NCBI RefSeq assembly: GCF_013409365.1
Contig: NZ_JACCBA010000001.1
Span: 1,612,001-1,676,000, forward strand
Source of the DNA: Actinomadura luteofluorescens
GTDB taxonomy: Bacteria > Actinomycetota > Actinomycetes > Streptosporangiales > Streptosporangiaceae
Direction: 5' to 3'
DNA length: 64,000 nt
This document shows positions 1-7,953 of the stretch, one piece after another. Under the pieces are notes generated by a model. It saw nothing but the letters and a program-made list of their open reading frames with translations. It ran no database searches and was not told the origin of the DNA. Every line of letters starts with the position of its first letter. Within the stretch, counting starts at the first letter, position 1. The position numbers and the translations under genes were made by a program.

Positions 1-60
1 GCCCCCGCCCCCCACGCCGAAGACATCAAGACCCTCAAACGCCTCCGCGACGCTCCCTGA
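1..60 (+). CDS. C-terminal end of an unidentified protein (truncated by window edge)
   Basis: Frame 1 is open from the first base to a TGA at 58-60 and encodes the tail HAEDIKTLKRLRDAP. A strong hairpin terminator begins 24 bases after the stop, as expected for the end of a real gene. Only 19 residues are visible, so the product cannot be identified. Confidence 0.45.
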   Translation, partial: APAPHAEDIKTLKRLRDAP

Positions 61-83
61 CCCACCGCGGCAGTCCACCCCGC

Positions 84-122
84 AAGAGAAATTCCCCGGA
101 CACCGTCCGGGGAATTTCTCTT
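84..122. terminator. Bidirectional intrinsic terminator-like hairpin
   Basis: A perfect 18-bp inverted repeat (84-101 with 105-122) with a 3-nt loop. It lies between the plus-strand stop at 60 and the minus-strand stop at 130, so it can serve both convergent genes. The outer A/T part of the stem gives a U-rich 3' flank in either direction. Confidence 0.8.
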
Positions 123-129
123 CTCCAGG

Positions 130-315
130 TCAGACCAGGTCGTACCGCCCTCGCCGAATCTCCTCGAACAGAGCCGTCACCGAGGCGACACTGAACCGGT
201 GATACGACTCCTCAGGGCTCTTGCTGTCCCGCAGGGCCACCGACTTCTCAATGCGAGTCATCTCGACGCAGTCGGCTCCTCCATTGCCGCTGTACGAGGA
301 CTTTCGCCATTTCAT
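130..315 (-). CDS. DUF397 domain protein
   Basis: A 61-residue protein with the DUF397 hallmarks: an N-terminal WRKSSYSG, then GGADCVEM and VALRDSKSP. These small proteins are abundant in morphologically complex actinomycetes. They are usually encoded just downstream of an Scr1/DUF5753-type HTH regulator, as here, and are thought to act with it in a toxin-antitoxin-like or developmental role. The ATG at 315 overlaps the upstream stop as ATGA and has a GGTGGAG-like ribosome site. A GTG at 324 would add three residues but has no usable site. Translation is therefore probably coupled to the upstream gene. Confidence 0.85.
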   Translation of the reverse strand: MKWRKSSYSGNGGADCVEMTRIEKSVALRDSKSPEESYHRFSVASVTALFEEIRRGRYDLV

Positions 316-1142
316 GGTCTCCACCTTTCAACTGCTTTCGCCATCAATTCGACCGACTGCTCTACCGGCAAGGCCCTGTCGCGGAGCGCCTCCCACACGC
401 GCTCCATGGTCGCGACATCCTCCGCGTGTTCGAGAACGTCTCCGCTGAAGGCGTCATCGACGTAGGCGAAGGACCGCCCGTCCATGGTGGCGATATGGAA
501 GTTGCCGGCGAGCCCGGCATATTCCCCCACACTCACGGGGACGACGTTGATGCGCACGTTCGGATACTCGGCGACTTCCAAAAGCTTCAAAACCTGATCG
601 CACATGACCTCCGCACCGCCGATCGCCCGATAGAACAGCGCTCCTTCGTCTATGACCGCGATGAACATCGCGTCGTTCTCCGGAGAAAGAATCGACTGCC
701 GATCCACTCTCGCCCGAACCTGTTCATCGACGTTGTCCGTGCGCCTTCCCGAGGAGACGATGACCGCGCGGGCATACTCCGGGGTCTGCAGCAGCCCGGG
801 AACGAGAAGCGGATGGTAGGAACGAAGAAGCGACGCGTGCTCCTCGACCTCCCGCCACCGGTCCATGAATTCCGGCGCATGCTCGTCTTTCACGAGGTCG
901 CGGCCCATTTCAGACAATAGACCTTTCGTTTGAAAGATGTCATCCATCCGGTTCAGATCATCGGATCGCGGCACCCGCCGGCCACTCTCCCACGCCTTGA
1001 CGAGCGACTCGCTCCTGTACACCAGTTTGGCCAACCCGGCAGTAGTCATGATCTTGCTCGTCTCCGAGTCGATCACGGACTCGCGCAGCCGCCGGATCTG
1101 CCTGGCGAGGAACCGGCGAGGGGTCATGCGGTTATTGGCCAT
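312..1142 (-). CDS. Scr1-family helix-turn-helix regulator (DUF5753)
   Basis: A 276-residue protein. Residues about 5-65 form an XRE-type HTH (ARQIRRLRE, then TTAGLAKLVYRSESLVKAWE). The rest matches the DUF5753 effector domain, with LVPGLLQTPEYARAV and a long region ending VERWRP. Members pair with DUF397 proteins and influence development or antibiotic production in Streptomyces. The ATG at 1142 is preferred because GAGGTG lies about nine bases upstream; a GTG at 1154 is also in frame but sits on that site. The gene is divergent from the ATPase gene at 1284, so the 141-bp gap probably holds both promoters. The ligand is unknown. Confidence 0.85.
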   Translation of the reverse strand: MANNRMTPRRFLARQIRRLRESVIDSETSKIMTTAGLAKLVYRSESLVKAWESGRRVPRSDDLNRMDDIFQTKGLLSEMGRDLVKDEHAPEFMDRWREVEEHASLLRSYHPLLVPGLLQTPEYARAVIVSSGRRTDNVDEQVRARVDRQSILSPENDAMFIAVIDEGALFYRAIGGAEVMCDQVLKLLEVAEYPNVRINVVPVSVGEYAGLAGNFHIATMDGRSFAYVDDAFSGDVLEHAEDVATMERVWEALRDRALPVEQSVELMAKAVERWRP

Positions 1143-1283
1143 GAGCGGATACACCTCGATACGCCGGGGGGACGGGTCTTGTCAGTCCGCTGTAGTTGTG
1201 CCTGACCTTCCGAGACTATCCCCACCCCCTCACCCTGAGAATGGCGAACACCCAAGACAGAACGAGGAAGGGGGCGGCCGGGA

Positions 1284-1652
1284 GTGATCGTTTTCAGACC
1301 CGAGTTGGAGAAGGTGAGGATCGCACGCGATCACGTCGCCGAGATCACCACCGATTGGCCGGTTAATGAGTACTTCATCCGTTTAGTCGCATCCGAATTA
1401 GTCACCAACGCGGTCCGGCATGCCGCCACCGAGGTGATCCGGGTCCATGCCTGCGCCGGCGAGGGCGTGTACGTGATCGAGGTCTGGGACGCCGACCGAA
1501 GGCCCCCCGTCCCCGCCGCGCAGCCGCTCTGCCCCGAGTCACCTGGCGGGCGCGGGCTCTGGATCGTCACCGACTACGCCGACCGCTGGGGCGTCCGCCA
1601 CGACGACGATGACGGCGGCAAGGTCGTCTACGCCCAGTGGACCCGGCCTTGA
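1284..1652 (+). CDS. RsbW/SpoIIAB-like ATP-binding protein (HATPase_c_2)
   Basis: A 122-residue single-domain GHKL ATPase. The N box is ELVTNAVRHA near residues 40-50, and the G box is GGRGLWIV near 90-97. This is the anti-sigma/serine kinase fold common in actinomycetes, often encoded beside Scr1 and DUF397 genes. The family phosphorylates anti-anti-sigma proteins or binds sigma factors; no partner is visible in this window. The GTG start follows a GGAAGGGGG stretch. The stop overlaps the next small gene, so the plus-strand set 1284-2160 looks like one transcript. Confidence 0.8.
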   Translation: MIVFRPELEKVRIARDHVAEITTDWPVNEYFIRLVASELVTNAVRHAATEVIRVHACAGEGVYVIEVWDADRRPPVPAAQPLCPESPGGRGLWIVTDYADRWGVRHDDDDGGKVVYAQWTRP

Positions 1653-1861
1653 CCCCCGAGCAGCTCGTCGCCGACACCCTGTTCCAGCGCGCCGTCCTGA
1701 GCGTCTACGGCCCGTGGCTCACGTCCAGGGCGGTGGGCCTCGCCGAGCGCCGCCGCGCGGTGACACGCGTCCACCACGCCCGCCTCGCCCTCGCCGCACG
1801 CGAACCGAACACCCCGTCCCACACCAGCGGCCTCTCCCCAGAAAAGGACACTCCCCCATGA
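1637..1861 (+). CDS. Small conserved-context hypothetical protein
   Basis: A 74-residue protein I do not recognise, basic and Ala/Arg-rich (AVGLAERRRAVTRVHHARLALAA). The case for a real gene is its packing. It begins inside the last codons of the ATPase gene (GTG at 1637, or TTG at 1649 overlapping the TGA). Its own stop overlaps the next start as ATGA. It lacks signal and membrane segments. Translational coupling between the RsbW-like ATPase and the BldC-like regulator is the simplest reading. Confidence 0.6.
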   Translation: MDPALTPEQLVADTLFQRAVLSVYGPWLTSRAVGLAERRRAVTRVHHARLALAAREPNTPSHTSGLSPEKDTPP

Positions 1862-2160
1862 CCGGTAGGCCGAGAAGCAACCGCCCCCTGATCGTCAACG
1901 GCTGGGACTTCGGTCCCCACCAGCTCCTCTCCCCGGGAGACGTAGCCAAGATCTTCCGCGTCACCCCCAAGACCGTGGGCCAGTGGGCCGAGCAGGGAAA
2001 ACTGACCAGCGTCCGCACCCCGGGAGGAGCCCGCCGCTTCAGCCGCCACCAGATAGAGCACTACCTGCACAACGAACACCCCCACCCCATGACCGAGACC
2101 AGCAGTGAGCCGCGAAAGCCCAGCGGACCACAACCGCAACCGTCGAACGAGAAGACCTAA
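1858..2160 (+). CDS. BldC/MerR-like DNA-binding protein
   Basis: A 100-residue protein with a winged HTH at about residues 22-70: LLSPGDVAKIFRVTPKTVGQ, followed by GKLTSVRTPGGARRFSRHQI. This closely follows the BldC pattern, which in Streptomyces binds tandem direct repeats to control development. It differs in a 20-residue N-terminal extension and a polar, Pro/Ser-rich C-terminal tail. It lies in a four-gene neighbourhood of developmental-type regulators, with its start coupled (ATGA) to the preceding small gene. A phage-excisionase-like role is less likely because no integrase is present. Confidence 0.8.
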   Translation: MTGRPRSNRPLIVNGWDFGPHQLLSPGDVAKIFRVTPKTVGQWAEQGKLTSVRTPGGARRFSRHQIEHYLHNEHPHPMTETSSEPRKPSGPQPQPSNEKT

Positions 2161-2745
2161 GCCGTCGAACGAGACAACCCCAGCCGCCACAGCAACCCCA
2201 CAACAACCTGGGGGGCCGCGATCGCGTCCGAAGGCAGGTTCGAGCCTGCGAGAACCTGATCGCGAAGCGAGCCGCAAGGCGAGCCGAAGCGATGCCAGCG
2301 ATCGCCCGCTTTTATCGACGATGGAGGGCCGCCAGGCCCGAAGGAGGAGAAAAAAGCAATAAAAAAGAGCTCGGGCGTCGCTGAACAACCCCCCGACTGT
2401 TCAGCGACGCCCGAGCCACAGGTCGCGGGATCCCACCCCCCCGGTACGGGATCCTGCGACTCACGATCCGGCGTTGTCGCCGGATCTCCGGATTTGCTCT
2501 TGTGGGAGGGTCTGCGGCCGGGGGCCGCCCGCCCCTCCTCGGCGGTGTGACGTGTGGTGCCACTGAGAACATTAGAGGGGGTCCGCCACCTGGGGACAGG
2601 GGGACGGCGCGGCTCTCGATGAACGGTGCGTAGTCAGAGATATACGGAGCGTAGTCATCGGATGAACGGTCTCTGCGGCGGGACGAGCGGTCGCGGGGCG
2701 GTGGGCGGGGGGCGGGGCGCCATCGCGAACGGTTCATATCGGGGC
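2161..2745. other. Convergent intergenic region with repeats and hairpins
   Basis: This 585-bp gap between a plus-strand and a minus-strand stop contains no convincing gene. It holds a repeat-like segment at 2258-2296 related to the dispersed element at 11354 and 47651. It also holds a strong minus-strand terminator (2369-2416), a perfect 9-bp stem with TTGT loop at 2465-2486, and an inverted repeat near 2422-2460. Two copies of a GCGTAGTCA-like word near 2628-2660 are unexplained. Confidence 0.6.
2369..2416 (-). terminator. Strong intrinsic terminator, minus strand
   Basis: A perfect 19-bp stem (2369-2387 with 2398-2416) with a 10-nt loop. On the minus strand it is followed by two runs of six T (complement of 2361-2366 and 2350-2355), a textbook rho-independent terminator. 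It lies about 330 bp beyond the symporter stop and probably ends that operon; on the plus strand it has no T tract. Confidence 0.85.
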
Positions 2746-4449
2746 TCAGCGGGCGAAAACGTCCTCCGGTAGGTGCAGTTTCGTCAGGGCGCGGTCGGCG
2801 CGGCGGGGAACGCGGCGGCGGGTCAGGAGCGAGACGGCGACCATGACGGCGAACGCGGCGGGGGCGGCCAGGGCGGCGGGTTCGGCCACGGCGGCGGCGG
2901 GCCAGCCCGTCAGGGGGACCTCGTACAGGTGCAGGACGCCGGACGTGACGGCGAGGCCGGTGCCGACGAGCAGGCCGGCGCCGGCGCCGGCGGCGGTGAG
3001 GCCGCGCCACCAGATGGCGAGGAGGAGGAGCGGGCACAGGGAGCACGCCGACACGCAGAGCGCCAGGGCGACGAGGCCGGCGGCGCCCTGCGTCCCGATC
3101 CTCGGGAGCAGGGCGAGCGGGACGATGAGCGCGAACACGGTGGCGATGCGGAAGGAGGCGGTGCCGCTGCGGCGGGCGCACTGGGTGACCGTGCCCGCGA
3201 TGGTGACGACGAGGCCGCAGGAGGTGGAGATGAACGCGGCGAAGGCGCCGAGGGTGATGAGCCCGGTGAGCAGCGCGCCGGCCGGGCCGGGGACGCGCTG
3301 GGGCAGCAGCAGGACGGTCGCGTCGGTGTCGCCGGTCATCAGCAGTTCGGGCGCGTAGAGGCGTCCCATGGACGCGTAGATGGTGGGGAAGACGTAGAAG
3401 AGCGCGAGGAGGAGCGGGACGAGGGCGGCCGTGCGGCGGGCGGTGCTTCCGTTCGGGTTGGTGTAGAAGCGGATGAGGACGTGGGGCAGCCCCATGGTGC
3501 CGAGCAGGATGCCCAGGAGCGCCGAGTACGTGCGGTAGAAGCCGTGCTCCTCCCCGCGGCCGAAGGGGGTGGCCCAGGTCTGGCCGCTCTGGACGGGGAG
3601 TCGTTCGGCGTGGGGCACCGGCGCTCCGGCCGGGAAGACCACTTCGGCGCCGGGTCCGATGGTGTGCCGCCCCGCGGCGAGCGTCATCGCCCCGCCGCCG
3701 TGGCGGACGCCGTCCACGCGTCCCCGGGCGGTGACCAGGACGGCGGCGGGCGCGGTGACCACCGCCTCGGTGCTCACGCGGACCCGGGTGGAGTGCGCGA
3801 ACCGCGCGGGCCCGCCGGCGAGGGGGTCGGGGCGGCCGTCCATCTGCCACATGGCCAGCAGCGCCAGGGCGGGGACGGCCAGGGCGACCAGTTTCACCCA
3901 GAACTGGATGCTCTGGACGGCGGTGATGCTGCACATCCCGCCGGAGGCGACGAGCAGCAGCGTGACCGCGACGACGACGGCCCAGCCCGCCCACACCGGG
4001 GCCCCGGTCATCACGCGCAGGGTCACGCCGGCGCCCTGGAACTGCGGCAGCAGGTAGAACCAGCCGATGAAGCAGACGCAGCAGGTGACGATGCGCCGCA
4101 CGGCCGGGGAGCCGAGCCTCCACTCGGCGAAGTCGGAGACGGTGTAGGCGCCCGACCTGCGCAGCGGCGCGGTGACGAACGCCAGGAGCAGGACGTGTCC
4201 GGCGGTCGCCGCGACCGGCAGCCACAGCATGTCGGCGCCGTAGGCGAGCACCAGCCCGGCGGTGCCGAGGAACGCGGCGGCGGACAGGTACTCGCCGCCG
4301 ATCGCCGACGCGTTCCGCCAGGGAGTGACGCCCCGGGAGGCGACCAGGAGGTCGGAGGCGGTGCAGGCGGAGCGGCGGTCGCACGCGCCGAGCGCGGCGG
4401 ACGCGACCAGCAGCAGCAGGAGCGCCGCCGCCACCGCCGCGGCGGTCAT
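2746..4449 (-). CDS. Sodium:solute symporter, cation acetate symporter-like
   Basis: A 567-residue membrane protein of the SSS family with about 12-13 hydrophobic segments. The early SSS core is GGEYLSAAAFLGTAG near residue 52, and the motif SITAVQSIQFWVKLVAL follows. It resembles ActP/MctC-type monocarboxylate symporters. An extra soluble stretch of about 90 residues after residue 210 (around LAAGRHTIGPGAEVV) interrupts the membrane core. The gene is last in a four-gene operon behind a LytS-type kinase, LytTR regulator and small membrane partner, overlapping the latter by ATGA. That arrangement resembles kinase-controlled pyruvate or acetate uptake systems. The substrate (acetate, pyruvate or another short acid) is inferred, not shown. 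Confidence 0.85.
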   Translation of the reverse strand: MTAAAVAAALLLLLVASAALGACDRRSACTASDLLVASRGVTPWRNASAIGGEYLSAAAFLGTAGLVLAYGADMLWLPVAATAGHVLLLAFVTAPLRRSGAYTVSDFAEWRLGSPAVRRIVTCCVCFIGWFYLLPQFQGAGVTLRVMTGAPVWAGWAVVVAVTLLLVASGGMCSITAVQSIQFWVKLVALAVPALALLAMWQMDGRPDPLAGGPARFAHSTRVRVSTEAVVTAPAAVLVTARGRVDGVRHGGGAMTLAAGRHTIGPGAEVVFPAGAPVPHAERLPVQSGQTWATPFGRGEEHGFYRTYSALLGILLGTMGLPHVLIRFYTNPNGSTARRTAALVPLLLALFYVFPTIYASMGRLYAPELLMTGDTDATVLLLPQRVPGPAGALLTGLITLGAFAAFISTSCGLVVTIAGTVTQCARRSGTASFRIATVFALIVPLALLPRIGTQGAAGLVALALCVSACSLCPLLLLAIWWRGLTAAGAGAGLLVGTGLAVTSGVLHLYEVPLTGWPAAAVAEPAALAAPAAFAVMVAVSLLTRRRVPRRADRALTKLHLPEDVFAR

Positions 4450-4925
4450 CGCCGGCCCGCCGGTCGGGTGAGGTCGCGTTCGGCGCGTTCGGCGCGGCCG
4501 AGCTGGCGGAACGACACCGCGACCCAGACCGGCTGGATGCCGAAGGCGAGGACGAGCCAGGGCAGCGGGACGCCGTGCACGCGGATCCGCGCCACCGCCG
4601 GGACGATCGCCATCAGCGCGGGGAGCGCCGTCACCACGGTCATGACGAGCGCGCCGGTGCCGAGGGCGGTGCGCAGCTGGGCGCGGATGAGGTGGCGGGT
4701 CTCGGCGGCGCTGAGCGGTGGCCCGGAGGCGGGCGGGGCGGACAGGGACAGGTCGGTATCGGGCGGGTCGGTATCCACCGGGCCGGCCGCGGGCGCCGCC
4801 GTCCCGGTGGCCTGGGCCGTGCCCGCCGCCGTGCCCGCCGCCGTGCCCGCCGCCGCGCCCTCCGGCGGCGCGAGGGGGCGGACGGCCGCCGCCCCCGCCA
4901 CCGCGTCGCGGCGTTCATCGGTCAT
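4446..4925 (-). CDS. Small membrane partner of the symporter (DUF485-like role)
   Basis: A 159-residue protein with an Ala/Gly/Pro-rich N-terminal half, including three AAGT repeats, then two hydrophobic segments near residues 95-115 and 120-140. It ends FRQLGRAERAERDL. Two-helix proteins of this size commonly precede acetate-type SSS symporters (DUF485 family). I call it by position and topology because the sequence match is weak. It overlaps the response regulator stop by 11 bp and the symporter start by 4 bp, so it should be made with both. The low-complexity linker looks like replication slippage of a GCCGCCGTGCCC-type unit. Confidence 0.7.
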   Translation of the reverse strand: MTDERRDAVAGAAAVRPLAPPEGAAAGTAAGTAAGTAQATGTAAPAAGPVDTDPPDTDLSLSAPPASGPPLSAAETRHLIRAQLRTALGTGALVMTVVTALPALMAIVPAVARIRVHGVPLPWLVLAFGIQPVWVAVSFRQLGRAERAERDLTRPAGRR

Positions 4926-5712
4926 CGCGGCCCTCCCCCGGGACTCGGGCGTCCTCGTCCGGCTGGTGGAACTTGCGGACCAGCAGGTCCCGGACCTCGC
5001 GGGTGTGGCGGCGGCTGACCTGCAGCAGCTCGTCCCCGATCTGGACGGCGGCCCGGCCGCCGTCGAAGCGCAGCTCGGTGATGTGCGCGGCCGCGACGAG
5101 GGTGCTGCGGTGGATCCGGATGAACCCGGCGCCCTCCCACCGCCTGGAGAGCGCCGACAGCGGCATGCGGACGAGGTAGCCGCCGTCGGCGGTGTGCAGC
5201 CGCACGTAGTCGCCCTGCGCCTCGACGTGGGTCACGGCGCGGCGCGACACCAGCCGCGTCCGACCGCCGAGCTCGACGGGGATCATCTCGTCGTCGGGGT
5301 CGGGGGAGGCCTCCCCGGCGGGCGGGGACGGCCGGCGCACGGCCGCCGCCACGCGCCGGACCGACTCGGCCAGCCGCTCCGGGCGGACGGGCTTCAGCAG
5401 GTAGTCGAGCGCGCCGAGCTCGTAGGCGGTGACGGCGCAGTCGTCGTGCGCGGTCACGAACACCACGTGCGGCGGCGCGGCGAACCCGGTCAGCAGCCGG
5501 GTGAAGTCGAGCCCGTCGAGGCCCGGCATGCGGATGTCGAGGAACACGGCGTCGAGGCGCTCCCCCTCGACGAGCATCCGGCTCAGGTCGCGGAGCGCGG
5601 CCGAGGCGTCCGCGGCGCCGGTGACCCGCCCGATCCGCGGGTCGTTCCTGAGCAGGTAGGTCAGCTCCTCCAGGGCCGGGCGTTCATCGTCGACGGCGAG
5701 GACGTGAAGCAT
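4915..5712 (-). CDS. LytTR-family response regulator
   Basis: A 265-residue regulator. The receiver occupies about residues 1-118, with the phospho-acceptor in AVFLDIRMPG and a conserved Lys in LLKPVRPE. A LytTR DNA-binding domain covers about 150-250 (VTHVEAQGDYVRLHT, GFIRIHRSTLVA). The family binds direct repeats rather than using a helix-turn-helix. The kinase encoded immediately upstream is its cognate partner, and the downstream transporter is the likely target. I chose the ATG at 5712 because MLHVLAVDDE is a normal receiver start. A TTG 36 bp upstream is in frame but would add an unusual extension. Confidence 0.9.
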   Translation of the reverse strand: MLHVLAVDDERPALEELTYLLRNDPRIGRVTGAADASAALRDLSRMLVEGERLDAVFLDIRMPGLDGLDFTRLLTGFAAPPHVVFVTAHDDCAVTAYELGALDYLLKPVRPERLAESVRRVAAAVRRPSPPAGEASPDPDDEMIPVELGGRTRLVSRRAVTHVEAQGDYVRLHTADGGYLVRMPLSALSRRWEGAGFIRIHRSTLVAAAHITELRFDGGRAAVQIGDELLQVSRRHTREVRDLLVRKFHQPDEDARVPGEGRDDR

Positions 5713-5789
5713 GAGGGCGACTTTGCCGCGATTACCGTCTGTCCGCAATCGGTTCCGAAAAGTGAGTGGCGTGTCGCCCGGATCGCCCC

Positions 5790-7115
5790 TCAGTCGGGAA
5801 AGACGCCCGGACGGTACTTCGGGACGCGTAATTTGACCTTTGTTCCGGCGCCGAGCGCTGTCTCGACGGTGAGGCCGTACTCGTCCCCGTAGACCTGGCG
5901 CATGCGCGCGTCGACGTTCGCGAGGCCGATGCCGGGGGCGCCCTCAGGCCGGTCGTGGGTGGCGACGCTCCCCCAGCCGGTGGGCCCGGGACGTCCGAGG
6001 GGCGCCGAGAGGATCTCTTCGAGGCGTTCGGGATCCATGCCGATCCCGTCGTCCTCGACGCTGATCGCGGCCTCGGCGCCCGAGTCGCGGGCCACGATCG
6101 AGATGTGGAACGCCCGGCGGCCCCCGGCCATGCCGTGCCGGACGGCGTTCTCGACTAGGGGCTGGAGCGCGAGGAACGGGACGGCGACCGGCAGCACCTC
6201 GGGCGCGACCTCGACGTTGCACTGCAGCCGCTCGCCGAATCTGGCGCGCTCCAGAAGCAGGTAGCGGTCGATCGAGCGCAGCTCGTCGGCGAGTGTGGTG
6301 AAGTCGCGCGGGTTGCGGAAGGAGTAGCGGGCGAAGTCGGCGAAGTCGAGCAGCAGGCCGCGGGCCCGCTCGGGGTCGGTGCGGACGAACGAGGCGATCG
6401 TGGTCAGCGAGTTGTAGACGAAGTGCGGCGAGATCTGCGCCCGCAGCGCGCGCATCTCGGCCTCGGCGAGGCGGACGCGGACCGAGTCGAGCCCGGCCAG
6501 TTCGAGCTGCCCGGTGACGAGCCTGGCCGCCTCCCCGACCGCGCGGACCCGCGCGGCGGACGGGCTCGGCCAGTACGCGGTCAGCGTGCCCTCGACGCGG
6601 CCCTCGACGGTGAGGGGGGCGATCATCGCGACCTGGACGCCGCAGTGCGGGTCGCCGCAGGCGAGCGGCTCGGGTGCGATGACCCGGGGCCTGCCGGAGG
6701 TGAGGACGGGCAGCGCGTGCGCGACGGCCTCTCCCGCGTGGGCGCCGCGGCCGGTGCCGTCCCAGGCCAGCAGCCGCGGCGCGGCGCCCGCGCCGTCACC
6801 GGGATCGCCGGGTTTGCCGGGGTCGCCGGCGCCGTCAGGGTCGTCGGGCGGGCGCGCCGCCACGATCGCGACCGCCTCGGCGCCGAGCAGGGAGCGCAGC
6901 AGCCGGGTCGCCCTGCGCGCGGCGGCGCCGGTGAGCCCGGCCCGCAGCGGGGGCGCGGCGTGCGCGACCAGGTGCAGGGCGGCGAGGGCCGCCGCTTCCG
7001 CCGGGTCGGCCCGCCCTCGCCGCGGCAGCAGGCACCACCGGCGCGGCGCCCAGACCCCGCTGGCCCCGGCTGCCGCGGCGCACACCACGACATCTGTGAC
7101 GGACGGTAGGTCCAT
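5790..7115 (-). CDS. LytS/YehU-type sensor histidine kinase
   Basis: A 441-residue kinase. An N-terminal hydrophobic segment and basic stretch lead into a GAF-like sensory region (about 60-220). The His_kinase domain has the LytS phospho-acceptor box SPHFVYNSL near residue 235, and the ATPase N box is ENAVRHG near 340. There is no multi-spanning 5TM-Lyt domain, so the signal is probably sensed through the GAF-like region. It forms a pair with the LytTR regulator downstream and heads the symporter operon. The start lies eight bases after a TACCGT box, consistent with a leaderless mRNA. Confidence 0.88.
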   Translation of the reverse strand: MDLPSVTDVVVCAAAAGASGVWAPRRWCLLPRRGRADPAEAAALAALHLVAHAAPPLRAGLTGAAARRATRLLRSLLGAEAVAIVAARPPDDPDGAGDPGKPGDPGDGAGAAPRLLAWDGTGRGAHAGEAVAHALPVLTSGRPRVIAPEPLACGDPHCGVQVAMIAPLTVEGRVEGTLTAYWPSPSAARVRAVGEAARLVTGQLELAGLDSVRVRLAEAEMRALRAQISPHFVYNSLTTIASFVRTDPERARGLLLDFADFARYSFRNPRDFTTLADELRSIDRYLLLERARFGERLQCNVEVAPEVLPVAVPFLALQPLVENAVRHGMAGGRRAFHISIVARDSGAEAAISVEDDGIGMDPERLEEILSAPLGRPGPTGWGSVATHDRPEGAPGIGLANVDARMRQVYGDEYGLTVETALGAGTKVKLRVPKYRPGVFPD

Positions 7116-7123
7116 GGAAACTT

Positions 7124-7129
7124 ACGGTA
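7124..7129 (-). promoter_or_regulatory. -10 box of a leaderless promoter for the kinase operon
   Basis: On the minus strand the sequence reads TACCGT, then eight bases, then the ATG at 7115. This TANNNT box 6-8 nt from the start is typical of leaderless transcripts in actinobacteria. No clear -35 is visible. Confidence 0.5.
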
Positions 7130-7240
7130 ATGGCTATCATCGCCGCGGGTGCGCCTGTTGCCGATTTACCGAGGTCTCGAATGGGACACGCTCGCTCCCC
7201 CCGAACGGCCCGCTCCGGCGGACCAATCGCGGCGGACCGG

Positions 7241-7864
7241 TCACAGCGGGGGCGACTCGCCCTCGTCCTCCTGGTATGAGTAGCGCTGCTCCCGCCACGG
7301 GTCGGCGACGTTGTGGTAGCCGCGCTCCTCCCAGAAACCCCGCCGGTCCTTCACCAGGTACTCCACGCCCCGGACCCATTTCACGCTCTTCCACGCGTAC
7401 AGGTGCGGGATGACGATGCGGACGGGGAAGCCGTGGTCGGGGGTGAGGCGCTCGCCGTCGCGGTGGGTGGCGAACATCGTCCCGTCGGCGAGGAAGTCGC
7501 CCATCCGGATGTTGGCGCTGTAGCCGTACTCGGCCCAGACCATGACGTGCGTGACGTCCGGCGCGGGCGGCGCCAGTTCGGTGATCGTCGCGCCGGGGAC
7601 GCCCCGCCACTCGTTGTCCGGGATGGTGAACTTGGTGACGCAGTGGAAGTCGGCGACCGAGGCGGCCTTCGGCAGCGCGTCGAACTCGTCCCAGGTCCAG
7701 CGGTGCTGCTCCCCCGACTCGGTGGCGCCGAAGACCCGGAAATCCCAGTCCTTGGGACGGAACTTCGGCACGGGACCGTAGTGCAGGACGGGCCAGCCCC
7801 GGGGGACGTACTGCCCGGGCGGCAGCTCGCCCGGCTGCGGCGCGGACTGTTCGGGGTGGGTCAT
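7241..7864 (-). CDS. Sulfite oxidase-like molybdopterin oxidoreductase
   Basis: A 207-residue single-domain protein of the oxidoreductase molybdopterin-binding family (YedY/MsrP-like). The Moco-ligating cysteine lies in DFHCVTKF near residue 82. Other family motifs are SANIRMGDF, RLTPDHGFPVRIVIPHLYAWK and KWVRGVEY. It has no signal peptide and no heme or dimerisation domain, so it is probably a cytoplasmic short form; its substrate is unknown. The chosen ATG at 7864 avoids an unlikely upstream extension. It is transcribed away from the aromatic leader peptide gene. Confidence 0.88.
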   Translation of the reverse strand: MTHPEQSAPQPGELPPGQYVPRGWPVLHYGPVPKFRPKDWDFRVFGATESGEQHRWTWDEFDALPKAASVADFHCVTKFTIPDNEWRGVPGATITELAPPAPDVTHVMVWAEYGYSANIRMGDFLADGTMFATHRDGERLTPDHGFPVRIVIPHLYAWKSVKWVRGVEYLVKDRRGFWEERGYHNVADPWREQRYSYQEDEGESPPL

Positions 7865-7940
7865 GACGCGGCCATCCTGCCATCCGGAGTGAGCTGAGCC
7901 ATATCCGGGGTGCGTGCGGGCCGCCGGCCCGGACATCGGC

Positions 7941-7946
7941 TAGGCT
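7941..7946 (+). promoter_or_regulatory. -10 box before the aromatic leader peptide
   Basis: TAGGCT followed by seven bases and the leader ATG at 7954. The spacing implies that transcription starts at or next to the leader start codon. The -35 is not obvious. Confidence 0.5.
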
Positions 7947-7953
7947 CTTCCCC

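Noticed and set aside
2234..2249. GCAGG-TTCGAG-CCTGC hairpin resembling a tRNA T arm
   Set aside because: The loop has six bases, not seven, and no acceptor, anticodon or D arm can be fitted around it. It is not a tRNA.
2773..5892. Very long plus-strand open frame antisense to the symporter operon
   Set aside because: Its sequence is a Gly/Ala/Arg/Asp-rich mirror of the minus-strand genes, produced by high GC. The minus strand encodes recognisable families throughout.
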